Origin: Leptospira weilii serovar Ranarum str. ICFT
GTDB taxonomy: Bacteria; Spirochaetota; Leptospiria; Leptospirales; Leptospiraceae
Direction of reading: 5' to 3'
Length of the DNA stretch: 64,000 bases
Assembly: GCF_000332415.1 (NCBI RefSeq)
Contig: NZ_AOHC02000021.1
Coordinates: forward strand, 1 to 64,000
Below are positions 30,721 through 55,474 of the stretch, piece after piece. Position numbers and translations under genes: made by a program. How positions within the stretch are numbered: the stretch's first letter is position 1; every line of letters begins with the position of its first letter. The notes under the pieces were generated by a model that had not been told where the DNA came from, ran no database searches, and saw only the letters and a program-made list of their open reading frames with translations.

Positions 30721-31363
30721 TCCGTAGGAAATACGATTTAGGCTTTTGTCGCGTCCCCTCGGCTTGGATGGCTCGAGTTTCGTAACTTTACGTTTGACGA
30801 ACCGTTTGAAACCTACTCTAACATGAATTCGTGGATAAAAATTGGACAATCCGGCTCTTGGCTTTGTCAAGAATCGGACCCGCGCTAAAGGAATTAAAGC
30901 GCGGGGCTTTCGCATGGGTTATACCGAACTTACGTTACTCTATCTCTTTTTTGTAATGTGTTTTTCCTAAGAAAACGATATTCCGGACTTTTTATAATTT
31001 TCTTTTTATAAATTGAGTCTTAAAATTTTTTCTTGCCTTTAAAGAAGCGAAGAAGTCAATTTTTTGCGTCTAAATTGACTTTCAAATCCTTGAAATGAAT
31101 TCTTCAGAAGAAAGTTAGAAGTTCCAAACCCTGCCGGGCTAAGGAACAAACATTTTTTGTGTTTTTTTGTACGGTTTTTAACTCCTGTTATGAATTCCTA
31201 AAGATCTCATTTTATCATTTTCAAGGTTTAGCAACGGTACCTAAACCCGATAAAGTTCTCAAAATATAGAATCATATTCGATTCATCGGAATGAAATTCA
31301 ATAAACATTTGCGGAGAAATAAATTCCATGCGATTCTGTACTTGCAAGGCAAATCAGGACCGA
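30721..31363. other. Intergenic region with repeat copy F
   Basis: Copy F of the interspersed repeat lies at about 30845-30936 and ends CCGAACTTACGTT. The remaining 400 bp are AT-rich and probably hold the promoter of the diguanylate cyclase gene. An ATG at 31328 could extend that gene by 12 codons. Confidence 0.45.
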
Positions 31364-32935
31364 ATGAGCGTATATCAAAACGAAACAAGATTACAAAGAA
31401 AAACGATTCTTATGGTTTTAGCCATCATACCGATTCTGATTATCGGGACGTTCGTTTACGAAGCGAAGAAGATACAAAATGAAATTTACCGCGTCGTTTG
31501 GATGAGAGCGAAAGTAACTCAGGATTATATTCAAAGAATCAGCAATCAAACCAGAGCCTTAGGGCTTTCGATCACGCATTCCATGACTTATTACGAGGAT
31601 TCTGTTTTGAACACTCAGGTTCCGCGTAAGTTCAAAAATTATCCGAGCTTACAACTTTTCGGAATCAAAGACCAAAATCGGAAAAAAACGCATTCATCCG
31701 CGGCGCAATCTTTGGGTCCGGCTTTGACGTCTTTTTCAGTCACTCCGTTTTTTTTGAGGGAGGTCGAGGCGGCGCTGAATCTGAGCGGACAGTTCGATAC
31801 ATTGGTGGAAAGACAAAGCGAAGTGGTTTGGGTATATTATGTATCCGCACAAAAATTCCTTTATTTCGCTCCTCAATCGAAACCGTCTCGAGACGTTTTT
31901 AACGAAGGACTTTATAAAAGACCCTTTTGGGTTCAAGCAAAGCCGGAAGTAAATCCCGACCGCAAACAAATCATTACGGAACTTTATAACGATATCGGCG
32001 GACAAGGATTGATGATCACCGTATCCGAGCCCGTTTACTTTCGGGATCGATTCATCGGCGTCGTTTCCATCGACATCGGACTCGATACGATGCGAAGAGT
32101 TTTAGGAGTGGGAAATTGTATAGGGGAAAGTATTCTAATCGATGAAAATAAAAAGATCATCGCAAAAATTTCTCGGATCGATCTAAACGATTCCATGCCG
32201 CAGGTTCCGAACGGTCCCACGGAAAAATTCTTTTTACAAGGAGGATATTACTGGGCATTTTTCGATATCAAGGAAAACGAAGTTCGTTTGGTTCATCGAA
32301 TTTCGGCGATTGAATTCGTTGTTTCCGTTGTCGTAAATCTACTTCCGTTTTGGGGGCTGATATGCGCTCTTGGGATCGTACTGATTCTTTATATAAAGTT
32401 GAAAATAACGATGGAGCATGTTTCTAAGTTGATTCACACCGATCCTTTGACTGGGATTGCCAATCGTCGCGGGTTTCTGAGACTCACTCAAAAATCTCTT
32501 GCGATCGGAAGTCGTCACGGACAACCCTGGACGATTCTGATGATTGATATCGATCATTTCAAACAGGTGAACGATAAGTTCGGACACGATATGGGAGATC
32601 GAATTTTGGTCAAAGTCTCACAGATACTCCACGCTAACATTCGTCAAACGGATGCGGTTTGTCGTTGGGGTGGAGAAGAGTTTGCGGTTTTTCTTTTTGG
32701 AGCGAATCCGGAAGACTCCGTTAATATCGCGGAACATCTTCGGAAAGAAATAGAAGGTAAAGTGATACTACAAGACGGAAAACCCGTGACTTTGAGTATC
32801 GGAATCTCGGAAGGTAGAGGAGGAAAAAACGGTTTAGAAAATACTTTTGCGCGCGCGGACCAAGCGTTGTATCAAGCTAAAACTTCTGGAAGAAATAGAG
32901 TGTGTGTATCCGACGTTACGGAAGAAATACTCTAA
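31364..32935 (+). CDS. Membrane diguanylate cyclase 1 (dCache-like sensor, GGDEF)
   Basis: About 523 aa from the ATG at 31364, preferred over 31328 for its AGGAC ribosome site. It has one membrane helix near the N-terminus, a large periplasmic double-Cache-like sensor, a second helix, and a GGDEF domain. The active signature is RWGGEEF, and an RQTD motif lies five residues before it, the classic RxxD inhibitory site. It should make c-di-GMP from two GTP and be product-inhibited. The next gene encodes a close paralogue, so the pair arose by duplication. It is likely transcribed alone. Confidence 0.9.
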   Translation: MSVYQNETRLQRKTILMVLAIIPILIIGTFVYEAKKIQNEIYRVVWMRAKVTQDYIQRISNQTRALGLSITHSMTYYEDSVLNTQVPRKFKNYPSLQLFGIKDQNRKKTHSSAAQSLGPALTSFSVTPFFLREVEAALNLSGQFDTLVERQSEVVWVYYVSAQKFLYFAPQSKPSRDVFNEGLYKRPFWVQAKPEVNPDRKQIITELYNDIGGQGLMITVSEPVYFRDRFIGVVSIDIGLDTMRRVLGVGNCIGESILIDENKKIIAKISRIDLNDSMPQVPNGPTEKFFLQGGYYWAFFDIKENEVRLVHRISAIEFVVSVVVNLLPFWGLICALGIVLILYIKLKITMEHVSKLIHTDPLTGIANRRGFLRLTQKSLAIGSRHGQPWTILMIDIDHFKQVNDKFGHDMGDRILVKVSQILHANIRQTDAVCRWGGEEFAVFLFGANPEDSVNIAEHLRKEIEGKVILQDGKPVTLSIGISEGRGGKNGLENTFARADQALYQAKTSGRNRVCVSDVTEEIL

Positions 32936-33239
32936 CCAAACATTGGTCGTAGTTAGCTGATGTTTAATCTTTCCTTGTTATAAAGTGCAATTATTTCTGT
33001 TACGTTACTTCTGGAATATTATAAAAACTGTATGAAATTTCCTTTGTTATAAAAAAGTTTTTAGCGCCTGAGTTTCCCGAATCGATAGCCAGTTCCTTCC
33101 CAGAGTCTATTCTTGAATAATAAAACATTTCGTTTTTGTCAAATCTCCGCAATTTTTCCATTCTCTATTCTCGAACTCAATTAAAACGTTCGGATCGACT
33201 ACGTTTTACAATATAGATTCTCAAGTTTGAATTTGGTAA
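32936..33239. other. Spacer between the two diguanylate cyclase genes
   Basis: 304 bp of AT-rich DNA, most likely with a separate promoter for the second cyclase gene. No repeat or hairpin with clear support was seen. Confidence 0.4.
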
Positions 33240-34946
<1,707 letters not shown>

Positions 34947-35264
34947 ATTTATTTTCAACTTTTCCAAATAATGATCTCAATTCAAATTATAACTCTACAA
35001 AAAATTAAGATGTCTGATTTCCTTTTAATTTGAAATCCGGAATTAAAAAATATTCTAAGTTTTTAATGCACAAACGATCAAAAAAGAATTTTTAAGTTCA
35101 ATGTTAGTTGATAGAAACCTCTACACCATAAAAATTGCGCAATTAGGTCTGTGGTAACGACAAAAGACAAACTAATTCCTCTTAGAAAAAATCAGTTTGT
35201 TTTGGGTCGGAATTGTTGGATCTCTCACTGAAGAGAAAGAAATTTACAATAAAGATGAAATACG
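34947..35264. other. Intergenic region upstream of the REC-EAL gene
   Basis: 318 bp, AT-rich, with no gene or supported repeat. It probably contains the promoter of the response-regulator gene. Confidence 0.4.
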
Positions 35265-36983
<1,719 letters not shown>

Positions 36984-37358
36984 AAGTTTTAGCGCGTTTT
37001 CGATTAACGCGCGTTCGGTGCCTAAAGTTTCTTCACCACGCAGGAAATATAAGAATTCATAATCTTATTTGATAGTCGCTAAAGCTTGTTATTCTTTAAG
37101 AATCAAAGACGTCGTAACGTAGATTTTATTTTGTATTCTCGGATTTCTTCGGCCATTCCTTTCCTGTTATAGAAAAGTATTTCTCAAGCTTTTTATTTTT
37201 GACTTTGTTTCGAAACGTTGTTAACGTGAGTTCGGCCTTGAAAGTTTGGGTGAATCAGAAACTCAGACATCTGACTCCTAATACGAGCTACCGCGAATTT
37301 CCTTTGAGGTTTTTGGACAAGTTCTCTCAAAAATGGTAAACTTGAGAACTTTAAAATA
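36984..37358. other. Intergenic region between convergent genes
   Basis: A hairpin GCGCGTT / AACGCGC (36992-36998 / 37006-37012) follows the REC-EAL stop and may end transcription. A partial interspersed repeat (copy H) starts with AACGTGAGTTCGG at 37223 and continues with AAGTTTGGGTGAATCAG. No gene is visible. Confidence 0.5.
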
Positions 37359-38066
<708 letters not shown>

Positions 38067-38138
38067 ATCGAAAGAACTTATACGAATTCTTTAATAAATC
38101 TACAACTAATTTATCCCGAACATCCAACTGAAAAAAGT

Positions 38139-38684
<546 letters not shown>

Positions 38685-38750
38685 TGTTATGCGGATCCTC
38701 GAAGACTAGATTTCCCGATTTACCGATCGACTGTCAAAGAAAATTTGTTT

Positions 38751-39842
<1,092 letters not shown>

Positions 39843-39861
39843 GTTTTATCTATACTCTTAA

Positions 39862-40391
<530 letters not shown>

Positions 40392-40535
40392 CGTTGAAAT
40401 TGGGAAAGCCGATTTCAAGTAAATTCCTTTGTCGCTCTTGCCTTCTATTTTTAAGTTAACAGAACGATTCCGGATTTTTTTCAGAATCGAGTTTTTTTTC
40501 GAAAAGGAACAAAATTATTTTCGATACAATAGAGG

Positions 40536-40943
40536 ATGGCTCCGGACTCCGAAAATTCTTTTGAACACGATCCAATGAGACAAAAAGAGTTTCTACATCC
40601 GGGAAAAGGCGCCCTCAAATCCGGAAAAACATTCTCCGTCTTGGCGGTTTTGTTATACGGAGCCTTTTTAGAATTCCCGCATCCCGCGTTCTCTCAAAAC
40701 GTTTCACAAAACGAATCCGCAAATCCACACGAACAAGCCGAGACAAAACCCCTCCTTCGGGTTTTTCCTTCTTATCGTAAGGAGGAATGTGATTGGGCGA
40801 TCCGCCCCGACATTTGTGTCGGCTGTCTCAAAATCGGTAGAAGATACGCGCAGAAGATCCATTTTTATCCGTCGGGTTTGTATCGGGAACACGGGTGTTA
40901 TTCGGAGGAAGAAGGATTTTTTCTTTTGGAAACATCGAAGTAA
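40536..40943 (+). CDS. Hypothetical exported protein
   Basis: 135 aa with a hydrophobic segment (TFSVLAVLLYGAFLEFPHPAFSQ, about 32-54) that looks like a late signal peptide. The ATG for MRQKEF at codon 13 would give a more normal signal. The mature part has four Cys (ECDWAIRPDICVGCLKIG and HGCYSEEEG) that could form disulfides. I do not recognise the family. It is transcribed away from the ECF sigma gene. Confidence 0.5.
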   Translation: MAPDSENSFEHDPMRQKEFLHPGKGALKSGKTFSVLAVLLYGAFLEFPHPAFSQNVSQNESANPHEQAETKPLLRVFPSYRKEECDWAIRPDICVGCLKIGRRYAQKIHFYPSGLYREHGCYSEEEGFFLLETSK

Positions 40944-41153
40944 AATCGACATTCCCTTTTTAATGAGACGATGCGTTAAACGCGCGTTTCCATTTCTTCA
41001 AAAGACACAACTGCATCATCCGTCATTTGACACTCAAACATTCGTACGATTGTTTCCTGATTTCAAGAAAGTAGTTGTCGTGGATCCGGAAACGATTCCG
41101 ATGTTTGAAAATAAACTTTTAAAAGGCGCGTCTTCTATAAAATGGAATTACAA

Positions 41154-42614
41154 ATGTTTCCAATTCGTTTTTTTAAAATCAAGTTCGCTTTCTTTTTCTT
41201 TATCGTTTGGACGTTCCAATGCGCCACAACCGGTAGTAATTCTCCGGAATCGGTGATCGTAGATTTTAATAAAAATAAAAAAAGTTATAGAATCGGAGTC
41301 TTAGATTTTATTCATTCCGAAAAACAAACCGGCAAATACGATTCCATGATTTCCGATCGGTTGATCGTGGAATTATCGAAAAATTCCTCCAATGTTCTGG
41401 TCGAAAGAACAAAACTTGCAGAATTATTATCGGAACATTCATTACAATACGCCGGATTGCTTGACTCCGATAAAGCCAGGGAGCTGGGAAAAATAATTCC
41501 TATCGACCTCATCCTTACCGGCTCTTACACAATCAAAAAAACACAAACGCAGGAAAACATTCAGATATCGGGACGTTTTATTCACGTAGTAACGGGAGAA
41601 ATCGTTTACGCTTTCAATACGACAATGACTCAGGAAAATCAGGATTTTACCCCGAATCAAAATATTTCTCAAGGAAAGTCGGAAAAAAAATGTCCCGGAA
41701 ATTCCAACATTGAGGAACTTTTAAAAGATTTATCCTCGGAATCTAAGATTCAAGAATTGGTGGAAAGAGCTCGCAAGATTCCCTTTGAAGACGAGTGTGG
41801 AAAAATCCACAGCCTAGTATTATCCAATTTTATTCGATATAAAATCGATTCAAAAAACTATAAGACGTTTTTAACCGATTCTTTAAAAAAATTTCAGAAT
41901 CCGAATGAAGACTATCGAGTTTTAGATAGTTTACGATATTTCCAATCGGATAAGATCATTGACGAAGAAGAATGGTCGGCCGGAAAGGATGTGATTCAGA
42001 GAGTTACGATCGGCAATCTGACAAGATACATAACGTATTTATTGAATGTACAATCCGAAACGAATAAGAATCTGATCTTAAAAAGAGCGGAAGAAATCAT
42101 GGAATTGGGTATTCAACAAAAAATAGGAAGACCCGTAGCCATACGTAAGCAGGAGATCTTACTTTCCGTCTTATACGCGTTACAGGATTCAAAAGCGTTT
42201 CTGGATTCCGATTTGATCGCCCTTATCTTTTTTGATAAATATAAAAACATCGTATTCGAACCTTCCGCGGAAACGAATCGGGTCTTTTCCGTTTTTGATT
42301 TCTTATCCAATCACTATTTTAAAGAAACGGACAAAAATAAAAAGGAAGCCGTCTTTTTAAGAATTAAAGAATTCTTAAGTTCCGTAGTCGGCTCGGAACA
42401 AAAAGAGAAAAAGTTGGACGATTTTTTTGGAAAATTAATTTCCGCAACGGAGAGAGCGAAGGAAACCGATGCAAAATTATATAAGTTACATTTTACGAAT
42501 CTTTTTCGTTCCCTATCCAAAGAAATTTGCGAGGTAACGGATAAAAACCCGTATCCGATGCAAAAATCCTCCAGAATCCAGTTTCTTTCCGAAAACGAAT
42601 GTGTATGTAAGTGA
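41154..42614 (+). CDS. CsgG/FlgO-like lipoprotein
   Basis: About 486 aa. I prefer the ATG at 41154, which has GGAATT just upstream, over 41142. The signal peptide ends FIVWTFQC, a good lipobox. Residues about 45-170 resemble the CsgG/FlgO/TolB-N-like fold: YRIGVLDFIHSE, LIVELSKNSSNVLVERTKLAELLSEH, IDLILTGSYTI and GRFIHVVTGEIVYAF. Proteins of this kind are envelope lipoproteins involved in export or organelle assembly. The long C-terminal half is helical and unrecognised. It converges on the small lipoprotein gene at 42684, with a strong hairpin between them. Confidence 0.75.
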   Translation: MFPIRFFKIKFAFFFFIVWTFQCATTGSNSPESVIVDFNKNKKSYRIGVLDFIHSEKQTGKYDSMISDRLIVELSKNSSNVLVERTKLAELLSEHSLQYAGLLDSDKARELGKIIPIDLILTGSYTIKKTQTQENIQISGRFIHVVTGEIVYAFNTTMTQENQDFTPNQNISQGKSEKKCPGNSNIEELLKDLSSESKIQELVERARKIPFEDECGKIHSLVLSNFIRYKIDSKNYKTFLTDSLKKFQNPNEDYRVLDSLRYFQSDKIIDEEEWSAGKDVIQRVTIGNLTRYITYLLNVQSETNKNLILKRAEEIMELGIQQKIGRPVAIRKQEILLSVLYALQDSKAFLDSDLIALIFFDKYKNIVFEPSAETNRVFSVFDFLSNHYFKETDKNKKEAVFLRIKEFLSSVVGSEQKEKKLDDFFGKLISATERAKETDAKLYKLHFTNLFRSLSKEICEVTDKNPYPMQKSSRIQFLSENECVCK

Positions 42615-42628
42615 GGAACGTACAATCG

Positions 42629-42672
42629 ATCTAATCTTAGTTTTTTCCGTAAGAATCAAACTAAGATTAGAT
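42629..42672. terminator. Bidirectional terminator hairpin
   Basis: ATCTAATCTTAGTTT (42629-42643) is perfectly complementary to 42658-42672, forming a 15-bp stem with a 14-nt loop. It lies exactly between two convergent genes and so can serve both. Neither side has a long T tract beyond the stem. Confidence 0.75.
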
Positions 42673-42683
42673 GGGGAACTAAT

Positions 42684-42961
42684 TTATTTCTTACAAGCTT
42701 GGATTGCAGGAATACTTTTTGCCGACTTAAGACAAGTAAGATCGAATTTTCCGGACATACATTCTTTTTGTAATACGGGAACCAAAGTCGCTTTCATTGT
42801 CGCGACGTTTGCCGCATCTTCCGCTTTTTGTCCCGCAGTCAGATTGGTTAACATTTCGTCTACGATCGGAGCGCATTCTTCCGCCGAATGTTTAGAACCG
42901 GGACAATTTACAGTCAATGAAAGAACCGCAAGAACACCTAGGGAAATCATGAGAGCCTTTT

Positions 42962-42965
<4 letters not shown>
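42684..42965 (-). CDS. Small Leptospira-type lipoprotein
   Basis: 93 aa. The signal peptide MKKALMISLGVLAVLSLTVNC ends in a Cys. The mature part has further Cys residues (EECAPIV, KECMSG, LTCLKS and AIQACKK), suggesting two disulfides. It resembles the small Cys-rich lipoproteins recognised as Leptospira-specific families (TIGR04454-like), though I cannot confirm the exact family. Its ATG overlaps the stop of the GH5 gene (ATGA), so translation is coupled. It is the last gene of the patatin/GH5 operon. Confidence 0.75.
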
Positions 42966-44926
<1,961 letters not shown>

Positions 44927-44932
44927 AATATT

Positions 44933-46102
<1,170 letters not shown>

Positions 46103-46130
46103 TAAGACCACCTCCTTTTCGTGTGGCAGC

Positions 46131-46158
46131 AAAATATTCTGTCTCATTAAAATGTCAA
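46131..46158 (-). promoter_or_regulatory. Predicted promoter of the patatin/GH5 operon
   Basis: On the minus strand TTGACA (46158-46153) is followed after 16 bp by TATTTT (46136-46131). Transcription would begin near 46124, just before the strong ribosome site of the leader peptide. Confidence 0.55.
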
Positions 46159-46271
46159 GAACAGAGCGGTTTTTTTGGAAGATCCTTCTCGAACTTCGTG
46201 TTGTAAAGCCTACAACCTCGTTACTGGAAACAAATATAAAAGTTCCCTCATTGAAGATGATTGAGGAGCGT

Positions 46272-47483
<1,212 letters not shown>

Positions 47484-47672
47484 ATGGATAAACTGGCGAA
47501 ATGCCGTTTCTTTGTAGATAGAAAAACGTGAAAAACGGACGGAACGTCTTGATTTTCGAAAATCCTTTCAAAAAAGTTCCGATCCTAGATAGGAACCGGT
47601 TCGTTTCACAGGTCGTCAAACGACGGGCTTGCGGATTTGAGTTTCAAAGCCGATAATTTAGGAGTGGGAAAT

Positions 47673-48965
<1,293 letters not shown>

Positions 48966-48972
48966 AACTACG

Positions 48973-49767
48973 ATGAAATTTAAGAAAGACAAAGTCTATG
49001 AAGGAATTTTTCTTTCGGACGTTCACTACCTTATCGACAAAAAAATAAAATCCCACAAACACAAAGAACTCTTTCAGTTCCTGGATCATTTGAAAAAGAA
49101 AAACGTTCGTTTCCGGAACGTCTATCTCGTGGGAGACATCCTGGAAAATTGGTTTTTCAGCGCCTCGCGTAAACTCAAAAGAAGTAGGAAAAAATTCAAC
49201 AAACTCTTCGACAGGCTCGATTCCTTATCCGCACCCGAAGGAGATAAGATATACATCGTCGGGAATCACGACTCCACTTCCTATCTGATGAACCTTCCTC
49301 CCAAGATCGAAGGATATCTTCGGGAAAGGAATTGGAAAGTCTGCGATAAAACGGAAAACGAAACGTTAATCGCGGTTCACGGTCACCAAGGTCAGTACAA
49401 TCGTTTCACTTGGATCGGTTCGATTTTTATATTACGCTTTTTGCATGCGATCGCGCTTCTCGTTCCGAACTTATTCCGTTTTTCGGAAACGTTTTATCAA
49501 AAACATCTGAACAGACAGGATCCGACCACCACCGAAGAGATTCTCGGATATTACAAACGGCTTTCCAAAATCACTCACCAAGGAGACAGGGTTTTGATCT
49601 CCGGTCACACACACGACTTTCTCTGCATTCCTCATTTAAAAATCATCAACACGGGCGACTGGGTAAAAAGTAATAGTTTCGTAATCCGGGACGGCTCGCG
49701 TTTTATCGGGGCCAAGATGAATCAACGAGGAAAATTCTCCAAACAATTCGTCTACAAACACAAATAA
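48973..49767 (+). CDS. LpxH-like metallophosphoesterase
   Basis: 264-aa calcineurin-like phosphoesterase of the UDP-2,3-diacylglucosamine diphosphatase (LpxH) type. Metal-site motifs are in order: FLSDVHY, VGDILENW, VGNHD, VHGHQG and SGHTHDF. A helical insertion (about 140-195) could serve as a lipid-binding cap. If it acts as LpxH it cleaves UDP-2,3-diacylglucosamine in lipid A synthesis at the inner membrane. Many homologues with this motif order have other substrates, so the exact role is not certain. It follows the CoA-transferase gene by 7 bp. Confidence 0.8.
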   Translation: MKFKKDKVYEGIFLSDVHYLIDKKIKSHKHKELFQFLDHLKKKNVRFRNVYLVGDILENWFFSASRKLKRSRKKFNKLFDRLDSLSAPEGDKIYIVGNHDSTSYLMNLPPKIEGYLRERNWKVCDKTENETLIAVHGHQGQYNRFTWIGSIFILRFLHAIALLVPNLFRFSETFYQKHLNRQDPTTTEEILGYYKRLSKITHQGDRVLISGHTHDFLCIPHLKIINTGDWVKSNSFVIRDGSRFIGAKMNQRGKFSKQFVYKHK

Positions 49768-49783
49768 GAATCCTTTCCCTTAA

Positions 49784-49818
<35 letters not shown>

Positions 49819-49831
49819 AGAGAATTGCCCG

Positions 49832-51436
<1,605 letters not shown>

Positions 51437-51517
51437 AAGTTCGTTTTGTTTTAAATCGGAATTCGGATTCTTTTCCTCTTGCCACGTAAGTTTTTAGAAA
51501 AAACCTGTGTGAAATAA

Positions 51518-52253
<736 letters not shown>

Positions 52254-52419
52254 TGATGACCGACATCGCGGCCGGAGATTTCAATCCAAAAGACTTAAGG
52301 AACTCATAATTTAGATCTTATCTACCGAAAACCCGACATCCGAGCTTTAAAACGTTCGTTTGACCCGTCTATAGTATAGAGAGCATGGATTTTAGAAGGA
52401 ATATTGTTAAAACCGGTAC

Positions 52420-52486
<67 letters not shown>

Positions 52487-52487
52487 C

Positions 52488-52837
<350 letters not shown>

Positions 52838-52850
<13 letters not shown>

Positions 52851-52865
52851 ACCCCGATTTTCCTT
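52838..52865 (+). terminator. Rho-independent terminator overlapping a stop codon
   Basis: AAATCGGGG-TTTA-AA-CCCCGATTTT: the palindrome ATCGGGGTTTAAACCCCGAT includes the stop codon TAA and is followed by TTTTCC. It ends the gene at 52500-52850. Confidence 0.75.
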
Positions 52866-52964
52866 TTCCCACATTTCAGTAACTCGCCTACTTTTAAAAA
52901 AATCCTTTTATAAACTTTTATATTCCTAACAATCTGTCCCGAAACTTGTCCGGGAGAATTTTTT

Positions 52965-54590
52965 ATGGATATCAAACGAACACATTACGATCTTATCGTC
53001 ATCGGTTCCGGAATCGGCGGTCTGACCGTCGCCTCTCTGATGGCGCAGTATAAAGATAAAAAAGTTTTAGTCCTGGAACAACACTTCAAGGCCGGGGGTT
53101 TCACACACGTATTCAAAAGGGAAGGTAAATTTCTCTGGGACGTGGGAATCCATTACATAGGAGACATGGATGAGAATTCCATGCTTCGAAAAATTTTCGA
53201 TCTGATCACTGGTAATCAGGTGGAATGGAATAAGATGCCTCAAATTTTCGAGAAGTTCGTATATCCCGGATTTACATTCGGAGAAAACAGCGACCCGGAA
53301 CAATATCAGAAAGATCTAATATCCTTATTTCCGGAAGAATCGGAATCCATTCGCAATTATTTCAACGACGTTCAGAAAGTGGCGGGTTGGCACGGAAGGC
53401 ATATGATGCTCAAGGCTCTTCCTCCGTTCTTGGACAAGTTCGGGCATACGATCGACTTGATAGGGTCCTCCTCCGCCTTAATCACCACAAAAGAATATCT
53501 GGACGGAAATTTTAAATCCCCGCAACTCAAAGCCGTTCTCGCGTCCCAATGGGGAGATTACGGACTTCCTCCTTCTCTCAGTGCGTTTGCGATCCACGCG
53601 CTCATCGTCGCACATTATTTAAAAGGCGGTTATTATCCGATAGGAGGTTCGGGAGTTATCTCCCAATCGATTCAAAAAATCATTCAAGAAAAGGAAGGAA
53701 GAATTCTACTTTCCAGAGAAGTTCAAGAAATTCTAATACAGGACGGAAAAGCGACGGGAGTTCGAGTTAAAAATCGGAAAAAATCGGAGGAAACCGGAAA
53801 GGAAGTGATCGAGGAATATACCGCAGACGCAATCGTGTCTAACGCGGGCGCTTACAACACTTACACGAAATTGATTCCTTCCCGGTATAAAATTCCGTTT
53901 TCCGAAAAACTCAAAAACTTTGCCGAAGGTCATCCCCTGACTACGAACGTCACGCTCTACATCGGATTCAAAGACGACCCGAAAAAGTTGGGATTTTTAG
54001 GAGAGAATTACTGGATCTACGACTCCTTAGATCACGATCGGAATTTTCAGGAAGGAATGGATTGGATCCTTGGAAGTCGGATTCCGGGCGCCTATCTTTC
54101 CTTCCCGTCTCTCAAGGATCCGCACGCTCACGCTCATACGGCCGAAGTCATCGCATTCAGCGGCTACGCTCCGTTCTTAAAATGGAAGGACCAACCTTGG
54201 AAGGAAAGGGATCAAGAATATAAAAATCTGAAAGATTCCATCCGGGACAGACTTTTGAATTTTATAGAGGATCGTTTTCCCGGATTTAAAAACATTGTGG
54301 AATATACGGAAGTTTCCACTCCTCTGACCACGGAACATTTTACCCTTCATAAAAACGGAACGATCTACGGTCTTCCCTGCGTTCCCGACCGTTTTAGAGA
54401 AGAGGCGGCCCCATGGTTTTCTCCGATCACTCCGATCAAAAATTTATTTCTTACCGGAGCGGATGCCGCCTCGCCGGGAATGAGCGGTGCGATGATGGGA
54501 GGGATCAGCACCGTAGCACATCTCACAGATGGAATTAAGATGATTCAGATCTTTCGGGAAGCCGGAAAGAAAAAGGAAAACCGAATATGA
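52965..54590 (+). CDS. FAD-dependent oxidoreductase, CrtI/RetSat-like
   Basis: 541 aa. The N-terminal Rossmann motif is IVIGSGIGGLTVASLMA with LEQHFKAGGFTHVFKREG, typical of phytoene-desaturase and retinol-saturase relatives. A further block is HYIGDMDENS. The C-terminal FAD motif reads LFLTGADAASPGMSGAMMGG. The family carries out saturation or desaturation of polyenes and related lipids. In Leptospira, carotenoid-type pathways are not otherwise evident here, so the substrate is unknown. It is followed by a PadR regulator gene on the same strand, which may control it. Confidence 0.85.
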   Translation: MDIKRTHYDLIVIGSGIGGLTVASLMAQYKDKKVLVLEQHFKAGGFTHVFKREGKFLWDVGIHYIGDMDENSMLRKIFDLITGNQVEWNKMPQIFEKFVYPGFTFGENSDPEQYQKDLISLFPEESESIRNYFNDVQKVAGWHGRHMMLKALPPFLDKFGHTIDLIGSSSALITTKEYLDGNFKSPQLKAVLASQWGDYGLPPSLSAFAIHALIVAHYLKGGYYPIGGSGVISQSIQKIIQEKEGRILLSREVQEILIQDGKATGVRVKNRKKSEETGKEVIEEYTADAIVSNAGAYNTYTKLIPSRYKIPFSEKLKNFAEGHPLTTNVTLYIGFKDDPKKLGFLGENYWIYDSLDHDRNFQEGMDWILGSRIPGAYLSFPSLKDPHAHAHTAEVIAFSGYAPFLKWKDQPWKERDQEYKNLKDSIRDRLLNFIEDRFPGFKNIVEYTEVSTPLTTEHFTLHKNGTIYGLPCVPDRFREEAAPWFSPITPIKNLFLTGADAASPGMSGAMMGGISTVAHLTDGIKMIQIFREAGKKKENRI

Positions 54591-54822
54591 GGGAAAGCTC
54601 GCATTTCGGTAATTTTGTTTGAACTTAAAAAACCGAAAGAACCAAAGAATTAAAATTATGCTTGATCTCTCTCTGGCAGATAGTATCTAAAAGATATACT
54701 TCCCATTTTATAGCTTGAGGTATATAACTCTTTGTCTTTATGAGTTTATCGTAATCATTTCATTTGTAAGCGTGATTCATTCCGTATCGATAAAAAAAAT
54801 CAAGGTTTAGAACCTCTTTTCA

Positions 54823-55374
54823 ATGGCTCGTATCAATAAAACGCGTTATGCACTCTTAGGTATTTTGGGACAAGGTCCTAAAAATGCCTACGAAATTAAA
54901 AAAACGATCGAACAATCCATCGGCTTTTTTTGGCAGGAGAGTTTCGGACAAATTTATCCGATTCTGAAACAACTGGAAAGGGAAGAATGTCTCAAATCTT
55001 CCAAAGAAAAAAAAAGTTCCGGTCCCGAATCTACGATCTATAAGATCACGCCCAAGGGGAAAAAAGAACTCAAAGACTGGTTGGAAAAACCCGTGGAAAA
55101 ATTTCCGTATCGGAACGAACTTCTTCTCAAAATTTTTTTCGGCAATCACGTAAACAAAGAGGTCCTGATCCGACATCTTCAGGATACGAAAGAAGAAGCC
55201 CTGCGTCTGACGGAAATCTACGAAAATATTCGCGCCTTTATAGCAAGTTCCGAAAATTCGAATCCTAACAAAACGTTATGCCTGATCACTCTCGATTTCG
55301 GAATCGCGTCCGCAAATAGTTTTTTAGAATGGGCGAAAGTATCTAGGGACAAAATAAAAAATTCCAATTTTTAA
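54823..55374 (+). CDS. PadR-family transcriptional regulator
   Basis: 183 aa. The N-terminal winged helix (about 5-85) shows TRYALLGILGQGPKNAYEIKKTIEQS, then FWQESFGQIYPILKQLEREECL and STIYKITPKGKKELKDWL. The C-terminal helical domain (about 95-180) is the dimerisation part of the longer PadR_C type. It would repress genes in response to a small molecule. The most likely target is the oxidoreductase gene 230 bp upstream, or itself. Confidence 0.88.
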   Translation: MARINKTRYALLGILGQGPKNAYEIKKTIEQSIGFFWQESFGQIYPILKQLEREECLKSSKEKKSSGPESTIYKITPKGKKELKDWLEKPVEKFPYRNELLLKIFFGNHVNKEVLIRHLQDTKEEALRLTEIYENIRAFIASSENSNPNKTLCLITLDFGIASANSFLEWAKVSRDKIKNSNF

Positions 55375-55474
55375 AACGACTTCGTTTTCTACTTTTCACT
55401 TCGATCGATTTCGCTTAGGCTACAAACCGATTCGAAAAAATCATTCTTCGATATGATCCCGAAGTGGAGCGCCA